A stretch of 64,000 nt of DNA, from positions 1 through 64,000 of the forward strand of contig NZ_KZ984463.1 of NCBI RefSeq assembly GCF_003569915.1, read 5' to 3'. The translations under genes were made by a program, and so were the position numbers. This DNA is from Comamonas testosteroni (GTDB lineage Bacteria > Pseudomonadota > Gammaproteobacteria > Burkholderiales > Burkholderiaceae_C). This document shows positions 7,802 through 18,218 of this stretch, in pieces. Below the pieces are notes generated by a model. The model searched no databases and was not told the origin of the DNA. It saw nothing but the letters and a program-made list of their open reading frames with translations. Position 1 is the stretch's first letter, and the number at the start of each line of letters is the position of its first letter.

Positions 7802-9241
7802 TCACAGCCAGCGGCGCATCAGGCCCATGAGTTTGTCGAATTTCTCGCCAAACGGCGGGTACAGCATGGCAGTGGCCGCCCAGCGCGACTGCACAAACAC
7901 CGCCTTCTGGTGCACAAAGCGCAAAAAGCCTTGCTCGGAGTGATAGGCACCCCAGCCACTCTCCCCCACACCGCCAAACGGCAGGTTGTCGTGCGCCACA
8001 TGCAGCAAGGTGTCGTTCACGCACACGCCGCCGCTGACCGTGCGGGTCAGCACCGCATCGCGCTCGGCCTCGTCGTTGCCAAACCAGTACAGCGCCAGCG
8101 GCCTGGGGCTGGCGTTGATGGCGTTGATGACGTCTTCGATACGCTCGTAAACAATGACCGGGAGGATGGGTCCGAAGATCTCTTCCTGCATCAGCTGCAT
8201 CTCGCCCGTGGTGCCAAAGACCAGGGCCGGGGCCAGCTGGCGCTCAACCGATTCTCCCCAGGCCGTCGTATCGCCCTCCACGGCCGGAGCTGCGGCTTCA
8301 TGCATCCAGTACACGTGCGCACCCAGGCTTTCGGCCTGACGCAGCATCTGCTTGAGCCGTGCTAGATGGCGCTTGCTGATGATGGCCGTGTAATCGGGGT
8401 TGCCCGAGATGCGCGGGTACAGCTGTTGCACCGCTGCCTTGAAGGCTTCGGCAAATTCCTGCTCGCGCCCGCGCGGCAGCAGCACATAGTCGGGGGCAAT
8501 GCAGGTCTGCCCGGCATTGACCAGCTTGCCGTAGGCCACCTTGAGCGCCACGGCCTGCATATCGCAGTCCTGCGCAATGATGCAGGGCGACTTGCCGCCC
8601 AGCTCCAGCGTGGTCGGGGTCAGGTGCACGGCCGCAGCCTGGGCCACCCGCCGCCCCACGGCGGTGGAGCCAGTGAACAGCAAATGATCGAACTGCAGGC
8701 CTGAGAACTGCGTCGCCACGGAGGCATCGCCTTCAATGACGCTGAACTCCTCGGGCGCAAAGAACTGAGCAGCCAGCTCGGCCAACTTGGCCGAGGTACG
8801 CGGCGTCAGCTCACTGGGCTTGAGCATGACGCGGTTGCCTGCAGCCAGCGCCGTGATGACAGGAGCCAGAGACAGCTGCACCGGGTAATTCCAGGGGGAG
8901 ATCACCCCCACCACGCCCAGCGGCTGGCGCTCTACCCAGGCTTTTCCGGGCTGCAGCATCAATGGCGTGCTCACGCGCTGGCGCTTGCTCCACTTGGCCA
9001 GATGCTTGAGCGTGTGCTTGAGCATGTTGCGCACCAGCATCAGGTCCAGCATTTCGGTCCAGCGCTCGGAACGCACACCGAAATCCTCCTGCACGGCGGC
9101 GCACAAGGCGGGACCGTTTTCATCGAGCATCTTCTGCAGGCGCAGCAAGCGCTCGCGCCGCACCAGCAAAGGCACATCTACCTGCGCGCGGCTGGCTTGA
9201 TATTGCAAGTCAAAAATGCGGTGCAAGTCCATGTAATTCAT
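7802..9241 (-). CDS. Aldehyde dehydrogenase, coniferyl aldehyde dehydrogenase type
   Basis: This NAD(P)-dependent aldehyde dehydrogenase has 479 residues, shorter than classic ALDHs and typical of the CalB/ALDH3-like group that oxidises coniferyl and other aromatic or long-chain aldehydes. Visible motifs are SPWNYPVQLSLAPVI (cofactor pocket), FTGSTAVGRRV (Rossmann loop), LELGGKSPCI with the general-base Glu, and GQTCIAPDYV with the catalytic Cys. The C-terminus carries the hydrophobic SGGVCVNDTLLHVAHDNLPFGGVGESG segment in part. The start MNYMDLHRIF has an alternative Met three residues later. No pathway partners lie nearby, so the physiological substrate is open. Confidence 0.88.
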   Translation of the reverse strand: MNYMDLHRIFDLQYQASRAQVDVPLLVRRERLLRLQKMLDENGPALCAAVQEDFGVRSERWTEMLDLMLVRNMLKHTLKHLAKWSKRQRVSTPLMLQPGKAWVERQPLGVVGVISPWNYPVQLSLAPVITALAAGNRVMLKPSELTPRTSAKLAELAAQFFAPEEFSVIEGDASVATQFSGLQFDHLLFTGSTAVGRRVAQAAAVHLTPTTLELGGKSPCIIAQDCDMQAVALKVAYGKLVNAGQTCIAPDYVLLPRGREQEFAEAFKAAVQQLYPRISGNPDYTAIISKRHLARLKQMLRQAESLGAHVYWMHEAAAPAVEGDTTAWGESVERQLAPALVFGTTGEMQLMQEEIFGPILPVIVYERIEDVINAINASPRPLALYWFGNDEAERDAVLTRTVSGGVCVNDTLLHVAHDNLPFGGVGESGWGAYHSEQGFLRFVHQKAVFVQSRWAATAMLYPPFGEKFDKLMGLMRRWL

Positions 9242-9315
9242 GCCTGTCTAAAAAGCCTCAAATCTCTATCTATTTCCATACTCACCAAGCAACATAGCAG
9301 TCCTGCACGACTTGT

Positions 9316-9690
9316 CTATGGCGCCGCATCTTGCGCCCAGTCCAGAGGCATGCCATCTGCGCCAAACGCAACACCGCGCTCTTCAAGCTTTTCACGCGCA
9401 GCGTGATGCACCACGCCGCGTTTGGGCAGTCGGGGCTCCAGCAGTCTGCGCAGCGTGGCTTCGCTCACATTGGCATTGCGAATGACCTCCATGCGCACGC
9501 CCCAGAACCTGTCGTCGGCAAAGCGGTCCAGTATTGCGGCATCCGCATCAGGGTTCATGGCCGCTGTGGCGCGAATGGCCTGATTGGGGTCCGTCAAGAA
9601 AGGCTCCAGCTCTGCGGCATTGGCCGCACCACAAGCTGCGATGTAGCGCCTTTCTTCCGCGGCTTTCTGTTCGGGTGTCTTTTTTGCCAT
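9316..9690 (-). CDS. Hypothetical protein, HEAT/LRV-like helical repeats
   Basis: This is a 124-residue protein of unknown function. Segments such as LTDPNQAIRATAAMNPDADAAIL and FADDRFWGVRMEVIRNANVS (given here as two short pieces) look like leucine-rich-variant or HEAT-like units, in which a gene-product surface binds other proteins. No signal peptide or membrane helix is present. A terminator lies about 60 bases upstream and separates it from the clpB operon. The assignment to a repeat fold is inference from the spacing of Arg-Ala-Ala and Asn-Pro patterns. Confidence 0.7.
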   Translation of the reverse strand: MAKKTPEQKAAEERRYIAACGAANAAELEPFLTDPNQAIRATAAMNPDADAAILDRFADDRFWGVRMEVIRNANVSEATLRRLLEPRLPKRGVVHHAAREKLEERGVAFGADGMPLDWAQDAAP

Positions 9691-9752
9691 TGTGCCCTTG
9701 AAGGTTCAGGTTTGACTTCTGCTTGTCCTACAGCGAAGTAAACACAGCGTAA

Positions 9753-9791
9753 AAAAAAGAGCCTGGCACATACAAGCGCAGGCTCTTTTTT
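9753..9791. terminator. Rho-independent terminator, bidirectional
   Basis: The stem AGAGCCTG/CAGGCTCT is flanked by a run of A on the left and a run of T on the right, so it can act on either strand. It ends the minus-strand clpB transcript. Confidence 0.85.
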
Positions 9792-9827
9792 GGGGTGAGT
9801 AATCAGCTCGCTACAGGCATTGCGTCA

Positions 9828-10184
9828 TCAGGACTCATGCACCTCGCGTGGCTGCACGTCAGTGACCTCACCGGTGCCCGGCAACACGCCACGGCGCGAG
9901 CGGGTTTCGCGGGCTTCCTTTTTGGCATCGGTATCACCCGACGATTGCGCCATCCACTCGGCTCCCGAGCGGTACACCGTCTGCCAGCCAGCAAAGGGGC
10001 TCATGGGGCCGAAGCTCATGGGCACCACGGGCTGACCCGTGAGCTTGGCCCACAGGGCGCGCACGCCCCAAGCCAGAGCGATCAGACCGGCCACGGCCAG
10101 CAGGCTCAGGAAGAACACCAGACCCACCAGCATCAGCATGATGCGGACGGCCCAACGGGTTGCGGTGGCAGCGAAATCGTTCAA
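9828..10184 (-). CDS. Small inner-membrane protein of unknown function
   Basis: This 118-residue protein has one long hydrophobic stretch, roughly residues 14-45 (RIMLMLVGLVFFLSLLAVAG and onward), which could form one or two membrane helices. A basic and then charged cytoplasmic tail follows. I do not recognise the family. It starts 27 bases after the clpB stop on the same strand and is followed by a strong terminator, so it is probably transcribed with clpB and may share stress control. Function is unknown. Confidence 0.72.
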   Translation of the reverse strand: MNDFAATATRWAVRIMLMLVGLVFFLSLLAVAGLIALAWGVRALWAKLTGQPVVPMSFGPMSPFAGWQTVYRSGAEWMAQSSGDTDAKKEARETRSRRGVLPGTGEVTDVQPREVHES

Positions 10185-10211
10185 AGCAATACCTTTCTAT
10201 CGTTCGATATC

Positions 10212-12824
<2,613 letters not shown>

Positions 12825-13168
12825 GGTGTGTTTGGCTTTCGCTCCGTATCAGAGTCATTGCGATTTATCTGATAGCCGCGCAGGGATTTTCAAGAGCATC
12901 TCTGCAACAAAACCCGGCAATAGGACTTGTTTGAGGCACATCAAATCCGCGAGCAATCCGTAGAGCATCGCGCCAGCACCGGGCTGCCTGCGTAGGAGTA
13001 AGCCCATATTGCGGGAGCCTGACCCGTGGGGCAGACACAGGTCATGACTGGCAAGGTGCGAACGTTCAAACCACCGTGCTGGCTGCGAAGCACAGCACTA
13101 CAAAAAGCATAGCTATCAGCCTAAACAGCACTTAGACTAATGGCCAATTTATTCATAGAGTTTCAAAA
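12825..13168. other. Intergenic region between clpB and moaE
   Basis: This 344-base gap holds the clpB promoter region and, at about 13098-13160, an AT-rich segment with TAGCTATCAGCC and a later AATGGCC that resembles a degenerate copy of the AT-rich hairpin repeat. An imperfect hairpin GTGCTG/CAGCAC lies near 13075-13097 but lacks a T run. I see no gene in it. Confidence 0.6.
12866..12894 (-). promoter_or_regulatory. Possible sigma-32 promoter of clpB
   Basis: On the minus strand the heat-shock -35 core CTTGAAAA (12894-12887) lies about 65 bases before the clpB start. The -10 side (CTATCAGATA) is a poor match to CCCCATNT, so the call rests on the -35 element and on known heat control of clpB. 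Confidence 0.35.
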
Positions 13169-13633
13169 TTATTCGACTTCCCACCTTTTCAAGGCGGCTT
13201 CGTCACTGACCCGCGCATCCACCCAGCGTGCGCCTTGCTCGGTCTGCTCTTTTTTCCAGAACGGGGCTTCGGACTTGAGGTAGTCCATGATGTATTCGCA
13301 GGCCTCGAAGGACTTGCCACGGTGGGTGCTGGTCACGGCGACCAGCACGATCTGCTCCATGGGCTGCAGCAGGCCGATGCGGTGAATCACCTTCGCGCCG
13401 AAGATGCCAAAGCGCTCCGTGGCCTTGTCGATGATGGCTTCAATGCTTTTCTCGGTCATGCCGGGGTAATGCTCCAGCTCCATACTGGAAACCGCATCTC
13501 CCTCATTGCGGTCACGCACGGTGCCGACAAAGCTGCAGACCGCGCCCACCCGCGCGTCACCCGCGCGCAAGGCCGCAATTTCGGCGCTGAGGTCAAAGTC
13601 CTGGGTCTGAATGGATACGCGTGCTGCAGTCAT
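13169..13633 (-). CDS. moaE: Molybdopterin synthase catalytic subunit MoaE
   Basis: MoaE pairs with MoaD to insert two sulfurs into precursor Z (cPMP) to make molybdopterin. The 154-residue protein shows the family's GAVCSFVGTVRD, LEHYPGMTE and STHRGKSFEACEYIMDYLK motifs, the last with the active-site Lys, followed by the PFWKKE signature. The ATG at 13633 (MTAARVS) is chosen; the frame extends to 13696 but the extra 21 residues would overlap the divergent gene. MoaD, its partner, is 4.6 kb away, unlike the usual moaD-moaE adjacency. Confidence 0.95.
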   Translation of the reverse strand: MTAARVSIQTQDFDLSAEIAALRAGDARVGAVCSFVGTVRDRNEGDAVSSMELEHYPGMTEKSIEAIIDKATERFGIFGAKVIHRIGLLQPMEQIVLVAVTSTHRGKSFEACEYIMDYLKSEAPFWKKEQTEQGARWVDARVSDEAALKRWEVE

Positions 13634-13686
13634 GCCTGCATTGTCGCAGGCCTGCACAGACACTCTGAGAGCATTAGCATTGCGCC

Positions 13687-13941
13687 ATGCCCGCACAAAC
13701 CATCAATCTGCCGGAGTACACGCTGTACCCGTCACCCCGCAATGAGCACCGGATGATTTTTGAATTCCAGCTCTTTGTGCCCTACCCCTATGAGCTGATT
13801 CATCTGCCTGACTACAACTTCAAGGGCAAGGCCACGCTGTTTGCCGCTCACCGCAAGCACGACAACAAGTCGGGCCAGCTGGTCACCTGCGAACTGGCCG
13901 ACGATCTGGCGCGCTTCGAGCGCCTGTTCGAACCCAATTGA
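13687..13941 (+). CDS. Small hypothetical protein (84 aa)
   Basis: I do not recognise this 84-residue protein. It has no signal peptide or membrane helix and contains aromatic patches (FEFQLFVPYPYELIHLPDYN) that suggest a small beta-rich fold. An internal ATG at 13753 (MIFEFQL) could also be the start. The gene is divergent from moaE, with 53 bases between starts, and followed after 15 bases by another small gene on the same strand, suggesting a two-gene unit. Confidence 0.6.
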   Translation: MPAQTINLPEYTLYPSPRNEHRMIFEFQLFVPYPYELIHLPDYNFKGKATLFAAHRKHDNKSGQLVTCELADDLARFERLFEPN

Positions 13942-13956
13942 GCCGGGGCAGCCAGC

Positions 13957-14283
13957 ATGGATGACACCAGCCAGATTCAGCCGCCACCCAGTTTTGCCGA
14001 CCTGTTTCGCAGCCGCAGCGGCAAGCTCAGCGAGCCCATTGGCGTTGTGGTCGCGCGCTATGAGCTGTGCGAGGACCTGGCCTGCCATCTGACCGAGCAG
14101 GCACAGACGCTCTACCACTCGGGCAATTCTTCTGAAGAGCAGGTGCTGCTGGGCATGCATGCGGGCCTCGCCGCCGACGGCTCGGTCGTCAGCGCGCCGG
14201 AGGCCGGCTGGATTGTGCAGCGCCTGGCCGAGCTGCTGGAGTGGCGTGCGCCGCAACTGCCAGCGCCAGCAGCTCAGGATTGA
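13957..14283 (+). CDS. Small hypothetical protein (108 aa)
   Basis: This is a 108-residue protein of unknown function. The sequence is largely helical, with EPIGVVVARYELCEDLACHL in the middle and a C-terminal WIVQRLAELLEW helix, and it lacks any export or membrane signal. It probably forms an operon with the 84-residue gene 15 bases upstream. Its 3' end converges on the tetR gene with 3 bases between the stops. Confidence 0.6.
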   Translation: MDDTSQIQPPPSFADLFRSRSGKLSEPIGVVVARYELCEDLACHLTEQAQTLYHSGNSSEEQVLLGMHAGLAADGSVVSAPEAGWIVQRLAELLEWRAPQLPAPAAQD

Positions 14284-14286
14284 ACT

Positions 14287-14859
14287 TCAAACTTTGAGAG
14301 GGTGGAGCTGATCCACCAGCTTGCGCCCAAACGCCACATCGGGCTGCAAGCCATAAAGAATGCGATAGACGATAGGGGCCACGAGTTGGTCCAGCAGGGT
14401 CTCCACATCCGGCCCTGACTCACCACGCGCCTGCGCCCGGCTCAGCAAGATACCCAACTGCTCACGGGTGATGTCCACACAGGCGCAAGTCACCTGGTCT
14501 TGCTGCGTTGCCACCAGCATGTCGCGCAGCATGGTACGCCCCAGCGGCGAGCCCATTTCCTCGATGTATTGCTCGGCCCAGGCCTGCAGATCGCCATGCA
14601 GGCTGCCCGTATCCGTCGGCTCGGCCACGGGACGAATGTGCTGCAGCGCCACATCGGCCAGCAGTTGGGGCAGGTCGCCCCAGCGACGATACAGGGTGGA
14701 CGGGGTCACACCTGCCTCGGTGGCGATCAGGGGGAAAGTCAGCTCCTCGCGCGGCATGCGCTCCAGCAGCTTTTGCACCGCCTGGTGCACGCTGGCCTGC
14801 ACACGCGAGCTGCGGCCACCGGGGCGGGATTGGACAGGGTCTTTCACAATCATGGTCAT
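14287..14859 (-). CDS. TetR/AcrR family transcriptional repressor
   Basis: The N-terminal helix-turn-helix is clear: QKLLERMPREELTFPLIATE, then AGVTPSTLYRRWGD, which matches the TetR recognition helix. The remaining 130 residues are the variable helical ligand and dimer domain. Length (190) is typical. It is divergent from a major facilitator transporter with an inverted repeat between them, the standard arrangement in which the repressor controls both itself and the exporter until a ligand binds. The ligand is not predictable. Confidence 0.92.
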   Translation of the reverse strand: MTMIVKDPVQSRPGGRSSRVQASVHQAVQKLLERMPREELTFPLIATEAGVTPSTLYRRWGDLPQLLADVALQHIRPVAEPTDTGSLHGDLQAWAEQYIEEMGSPLGRTMLRDMLVATQQDQVTCACVDITREQLGILLSRAQARGESGPDVETLLDQLVAPIVYRILYGLQPDVAFGRKLVDQLHPLKV

Positions 14860-14871
14860 TAAAGCTAAATA

Positions 14872-14913
14872 TTTGCGTTAACGAGAAACCAACGCAGAAT
14901 ACGTAAACGCAAA
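14872..14913. promoter_or_regulatory. Candidate TetR operator in the tetR-MFS divergent region
   Basis: TTTGCGTTAACG (14872-14883) and CGTAAACGCAAA (14902-14913) are inverted arms matching at 11 of 12 positions, centred between the two divergent starts. This is the expected position for autorepression and control of the transporter. Confidence 0.65.
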
Positions 14914-14948
14914 AAATTTGCTTTTATGGTATCGGAGCTTGCTTGCCA

Positions 14949-16142
14949 ATGTCCACCACCTCTATATCCCTGCCTGCCGCGTCCCGCACTCGCAATCTGG
15001 CCGCAGTGGCGCTGACGCTGGCCAGCTTTCTGGCCGCCTCCAGTGCACCCACACCCTTGTACCGGCTGTATCAGCAGGCCTGGGGCTTCTCATCGGGGAT
15101 GCTGACGCTGATCTTTGCGGTCTATGCCTTCAGCCTGCTGATCGCCCTGCTCACCGTGGGCGCGCTGTCGGACTATCTGGGGCGGCGCCCCGTCATCCTG
15201 ACGGCGCTGGGGCTGGAAGCCATCTCCATGCTGATGTTTGCCCATGCGCAAGATGCTCAGGCTCTGCTCTGGTCCCGCGTGGTGCAAGGCTTTGCCACGG
15301 GCATGGCCAGCGCTGCGCTGGGCGCAGCCTTGCTCGACCTGGACCGCGAGCGCGGCCCGCTGGTCAATACGCTGGCACCCATGATCGGCATGGCGGCCGG
15401 CGTGTTCAGTGCCAGCCAACTGGCCAGTCATGCCGGTGATGGCTTGCACCAAATCTACTGGTGGCTGCTGCTGGTGTTTGCCGCATCGGCCTGGGCGATT
15501 GCCGTGATGCCTGAAACTGTGAGCCGGCGCCCCGGTGCACTGGCCTCGCTGCGCCCACGCATCCGGCTTGCGGCCCATATTCGCCCGGCCTTTGTGCGCA
15601 TGGCCCCCATGGATGTGGCGGCCTGGGCACTGGCGGGCTTTTATCTGTCGCTAGGCCCCACACTGCTGCGCGTGACTACCGGCTCTACCTTGATGGCCGG
15701 GCTTGCCGTTTGCATCAATACCCTGAGCGCGGCAGCGGCCATCTGGCTGCTGCGCCACTGGCAGGCCCAGCGCATGCTGCGCTTTGGTGGCGTGGTGCTG
15801 CCACTGGGCATTGCCGCCCTGCTGCTCGGCGTGGCGGGCCACAGCTTGGTGCTGATGGTGGCTGCCTCCATCATTGCGGGTGCGGGTTTTGGCGTGGGCT
15901 TTCAGGGCGCGCTGCGCAGCGTGCTGCCGCTGGCCGAGCCGCATGAGCGCGGTGGTCTGCTCTCCACCATCTATGTGCTGAGCTATCTGGCCTTCAGCCT
16001 GCCTGCGATTGCTGCAGGTCTGCTGACCCAGCGCTTCGGGCTGATACCCACCACCTATGGCTATGGCCTGATGCTGATTGCGCTGGCCTTGCTGGCGCTG
16101 GCCGGGACCGGGCAGCAGCGGGTCGCGACAGCTGCCAAATAA
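14949..16142 (+). CDS. Major facilitator superfamily transporter
   Basis: This is a proton-coupled MFS protein of about 397 residues with the expected 12 hydrophobic helices. The loop between helices 2 and 3 carries the MFS signature as GALSDYLGRRPVILTAL, and the helix 5 region GMAAGVFSASQLASHAGDG sits in the first half. ATG 14949 is preferred over an in-frame TTG at 14943. Divergence from a TetR repressor suggests an efflux pump for a small toxic compound, but substrate is unknown. A strong terminator follows. Confidence 0.9.
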   Translation: MSTTSISLPAASRTRNLAAVALTLASFLAASSAPTPLYRLYQQAWGFSSGMLTLIFAVYAFSLLIALLTVGALSDYLGRRPVILTALGLEAISMLMFAHAQDAQALLWSRVVQGFATGMASAALGAALLDLDRERGPLVNTLAPMIGMAAGVFSASQLASHAGDGLHQIYWWLLLVFAASAWAIAVMPETVSRRPGALASLRPRIRLAAHIRPAFVRMAPMDVAAWALAGFYLSLGPTLLRVTTGSTLMAGLAVCINTLSAAAAIWLLRHWQAQRMLRFGGVVLPLGIAALLLGVAGHSLVLMVAASIIAGAGFGVGFQGALRSVLPLAEPHERGGLLSTIYVLSYLAFSLPAIAAGLLTQRFGLIPTTYGYGLMLIALALLALAGTGQQRVATAAK

Positions 16143-16143
16143 G

Positions 16144-16195
16144 CATCAAATCGGCATCAAGTCCTTACATCTCATGGACTGAACGCTATCAAAAC
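16144..16195. repeat. AT-rich intergenic hairpin repeat, copy 2
   Basis: The arms AGTCC (16160-16164) and GGACT (16176-16180) are followed by GCTATCAAAA. Read on the minus strand it starts TTTTGATAGC, like the copies at 20.3 and 24.7 kb. Confidence 0.6.
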
Positions 16196-16228
16196 AAAAG
16201 CCGTGCAGTGTGGACCGCACGGCTTTTT
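16196..16228. terminator. Rho-independent terminator
   Basis: AAAGCCGTGC and GCACGGCTTT form the stem, with T run on the right and A run on the left. It can end the MFS gene and the opposite-strand atoE-like unit. Confidence 0.85.
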
Positions 16229-16246
16229 GCTTTGAGCATGGCTGGC

Positions 16247-16600
16247 TTATTCCGCTTTGGCCCAGTCCGCATAGCGGTTCAGGATGCGCTGGACCTGACC
16301 ATGCGTCCATTCGCCGCCCTTGGCTGCTGCAACACCTCTTACATTGAGCTCAGCAGCCATGGCGCGGTGCGTGAGTCCCTTGGCTTGCAGCTCGGCAAAC
16401 AGGGCTTCATGCTGCCTGGCAAAGGCGTCGGCTGCCGATTTGCGCTTTTCCACCGTGGCGCGGATATTGGCCGCGCCGGCTGTGCCCAGCTTCACGCCGC
16501 GCTCGCGCGCTTCGGACAGCGCCTTGCGGGTGCGGGAGCTGATTTCGGCGTTCACTGCGGGTGCAGCCTCGGTAGATGGCAAATCGGCGGCTTGGGTCAT
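16247..16600 (-). CDS. Recombinase-tail-like DNA-binding protein (no catalytic domain)
   Basis: The 117-residue protein resembles the C-terminal part of small serine recombinases. Residues 17-40 contain ISSRTRKALSEARERGVKLG, the conserved linker after the resolvase catalytic domain, and the end (LTHRAMAAELNVRGVAA, then WTHGQVQRILNR) is the helix-turn-helix DNA-binding part. The catalytic N-terminal domain with its Ser nucleophile is absent. The start at 16600 overlaps the stop of the transporter gene as ATGA, so translation is coupled, which argues for a maintained gene rather than debris. It could be a domesticated regulator of the transporter or a remnant that happens to be coupled. Confidence 0.7.
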   Translation of the reverse strand: MTQAADLPSTEAAPAVNAEISSRTRKALSEARERGVKLGTAGAANIRATVEKRKSAADAFARQHEALFAELQAKGLTHRAMAAELNVRGVAAAKGGEWTHGQVQRILNRYADWAKAE

Positions 16601-18024
16601 GGCATTACAGGTGGGATATAGCTCAGGGTCTGACCCAGGAACCATAGCAGGAACAGCACGACCGGTGCATGAACCAGCAATTGCACGAAGTTAAAGCCGA
16701 TCAGATCACGCGCCTTCAGGCCCAGCACGCCCAGCAGCGGCAGCATGTAGAAGGGGTTGATCAGATTGGGCAGCGCTTCGGCCGCGTTGTAGATCTGCAC
16801 GGCCCAGCCCAGGTGGTACTGCAGATCGTTGGCAACCTGCATGACGTAAGGCGCTTCGACAATCCACTTGCCGCCACCCGAGGGCAGGAAAAAGCCCAGC
16901 ACGGCGGAGTAAGTACCCATCAGCAGCGCATAGGTGTCGTGCGTGGCAAAGCTGGTGAAGAAGGTGGAGATGTAGTGCGCAATGCTGGCACCGTCCACGC
17001 CCTTGACGTCCGTCATGATGGCGGCAATCGCGCCATACAGCGGGAACTGGATCAGCACGCCGGTGGTGGTGGGCACAGCGCGCGCCACGGCATCCAGAAA
17101 GCTGCGGGGACGCCAGTGCAGCAGAGCACCGACCATCAGGAAGATCAGGTTATAGGTATTGAGACCCGAAATCGCCTGAATAAAAGGCTTGCTGGAAAAC
17201 TCTTCGACCATCCAGCCCACGGTCAGCGCCACCAGCAAGATGATGAGGATGGGGCTGTATTCCAGCCACTCGCCGGGACGGCTGGGCTTTTTCACTTCAG
17301 GCTCCACGGCCACGCCCAGATCCACCTGGCACTGGGCGGCGTCACGGGCCGTCTTTTCGCCAGGAGCCGTCATATAGGCCACGACGATGGAGATGATCAT
17401 CAGCACCGCCAGCATCACACCGGACTGCCACATGAAGATGGTCTGCGTGAACGGAATCACACCGGTAATCGCCAGAATGCCGGGCGGCAGGCTGGCCGGA
17501 TTGGCCTGCAGCTGCGCTGCCGACGACGAAATGCCCAGCGCCCAGACAGCACCCAGGCCCAGATAGACGGCAGCACCCGCAGCGCGGTAGTCCATCTTGA
17601 TGTCGGTGCGGCGTGCCAGTTCCTTGACCAGCAGGCCGCCGAACACCAGGCTCAGGCCCCAGTTCAGCAGCGATGCGGTCAGCGCCACAAAAGCCACCCA
17701 GGCCACAGCGCCACGGCCGGTCTTGGGCACGCGGGCCAGCGCCTTGATCAGCGCCGATGCGGGCTTGGAGCTGGCCACCACATAGCCGCCAATCACCACA
17801 AATGCCATTTGCATGGTGAAGGGGATCAGGCTCCAGAAGCCCTTGCCGAAGGCCTTGCTGGTCTCGGCCGCTGGCGCGCCGATGGCGAATGCCGCCAGCA
17901 CCACGATAAAGATGCCGACCACGGCAAACACCCAGGAATCCGGGAACCACTTTTCCGCCCAGCTCGCGCAGCGCATGGCAAAGCGCGCCGAGCGGGTTTC
18001 CTCCATATTGACGTGAGTTGTCAT
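16597..18024 (-). CDS. Short-chain fatty acid transporter, AtoE family
   Basis: This 475-residue membrane protein matches the AtoE/TIGR00366 short-chain fatty acid permease family. After a cytoplasmic start (RFAMRCASWAEKWFPDSW) it has about ten or more hydrophobic segments, with NWGLSLVFGGLLVKELARR and LPSGGGKWIVEAPY as characteristic loops. It probably imports acetoacetate, butyrate or similar acids. No catabolic genes (atoDAB) are adjacent. The inverted repeat 77 to 91 bases upstream could be its activator site. Coupled to the recombinase-like gene downstream. Confidence 0.9.
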   Translation of the reverse strand: MTTHVNMEETRSARFAMRCASWAEKWFPDSWVFAVVGIFIVVLAAFAIGAPAAETSKAFGKGFWSLIPFTMQMAFVVIGGYVVASSKPASALIKALARVPKTGRGAVAWVAFVALTASLLNWGLSLVFGGLLVKELARRTDIKMDYRAAGAAVYLGLGAVWALGISSSAAQLQANPASLPPGILAITGVIPFTQTIFMWQSGVMLAVLMIISIVVAYMTAPGEKTARDAAQCQVDLGVAVEPEVKKPSRPGEWLEYSPILIILLVALTVGWMVEEFSSKPFIQAISGLNTYNLIFLMVGALLHWRPRSFLDAVARAVPTTTGVLIQFPLYGAIAAIMTDVKGVDGASIAHYISTFFTSFATHDTYALLMGTYSAVLGFFLPSGGGKWIVEAPYVMQVANDLQYHLGWAVQIYNAAEALPNLINPFYMLPLLGVLGLKARDLIGFNFVQLLVHAPVVLFLLWFLGQTLSYIPPVMP

Positions 18025-18100
18025 GAGTAAGTGCTTTCTTGTCTCTCTTAGAAAGCGCGGATTCTCAGGAAGGAAAGCCGTCAGACTAGTGAAAATATCC

Positions 18101-18115
18101 CTAGGAAAACCCTAG
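18101..18115. promoter_or_regulatory. CTAGG inverted repeat upstream of the AtoE-type gene
   Basis: CTAGG (18101-18105) and CCTAG (18111-18115) are perfect inverted arms around AAAAC, inside the longer sequence CCCTAGGAAAACCCTAG. A further ACTAGT lies at 18085-18090. It has the form of a site for a dimeric LuxR/NarL-type response regulator; the protein is not known. Confidence 0.45.
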
Positions 18116-18164
18116 TACGCAGTCGCACGATCCGCAATCGCACGTATGTGAAACGTGCAAGCAA

Positions 18165-18197
18165 AAAGGCCTGTGCAGACATGCCGCACAGGCCTTT
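18165..18197 (-). terminator. Rho-independent terminator after moaD
   Basis: AAAGGCCTGTGC and GCACAGGCCTTT pair perfectly; on the minus strand the stem is followed by a T run. It ends the mobB-moeA-moaD transcript before where moaE would be expected. Confidence 0.85.
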
Positions 18198-18218
18198 GAA
18201 ATAGCGCGAAGGCCGGAC

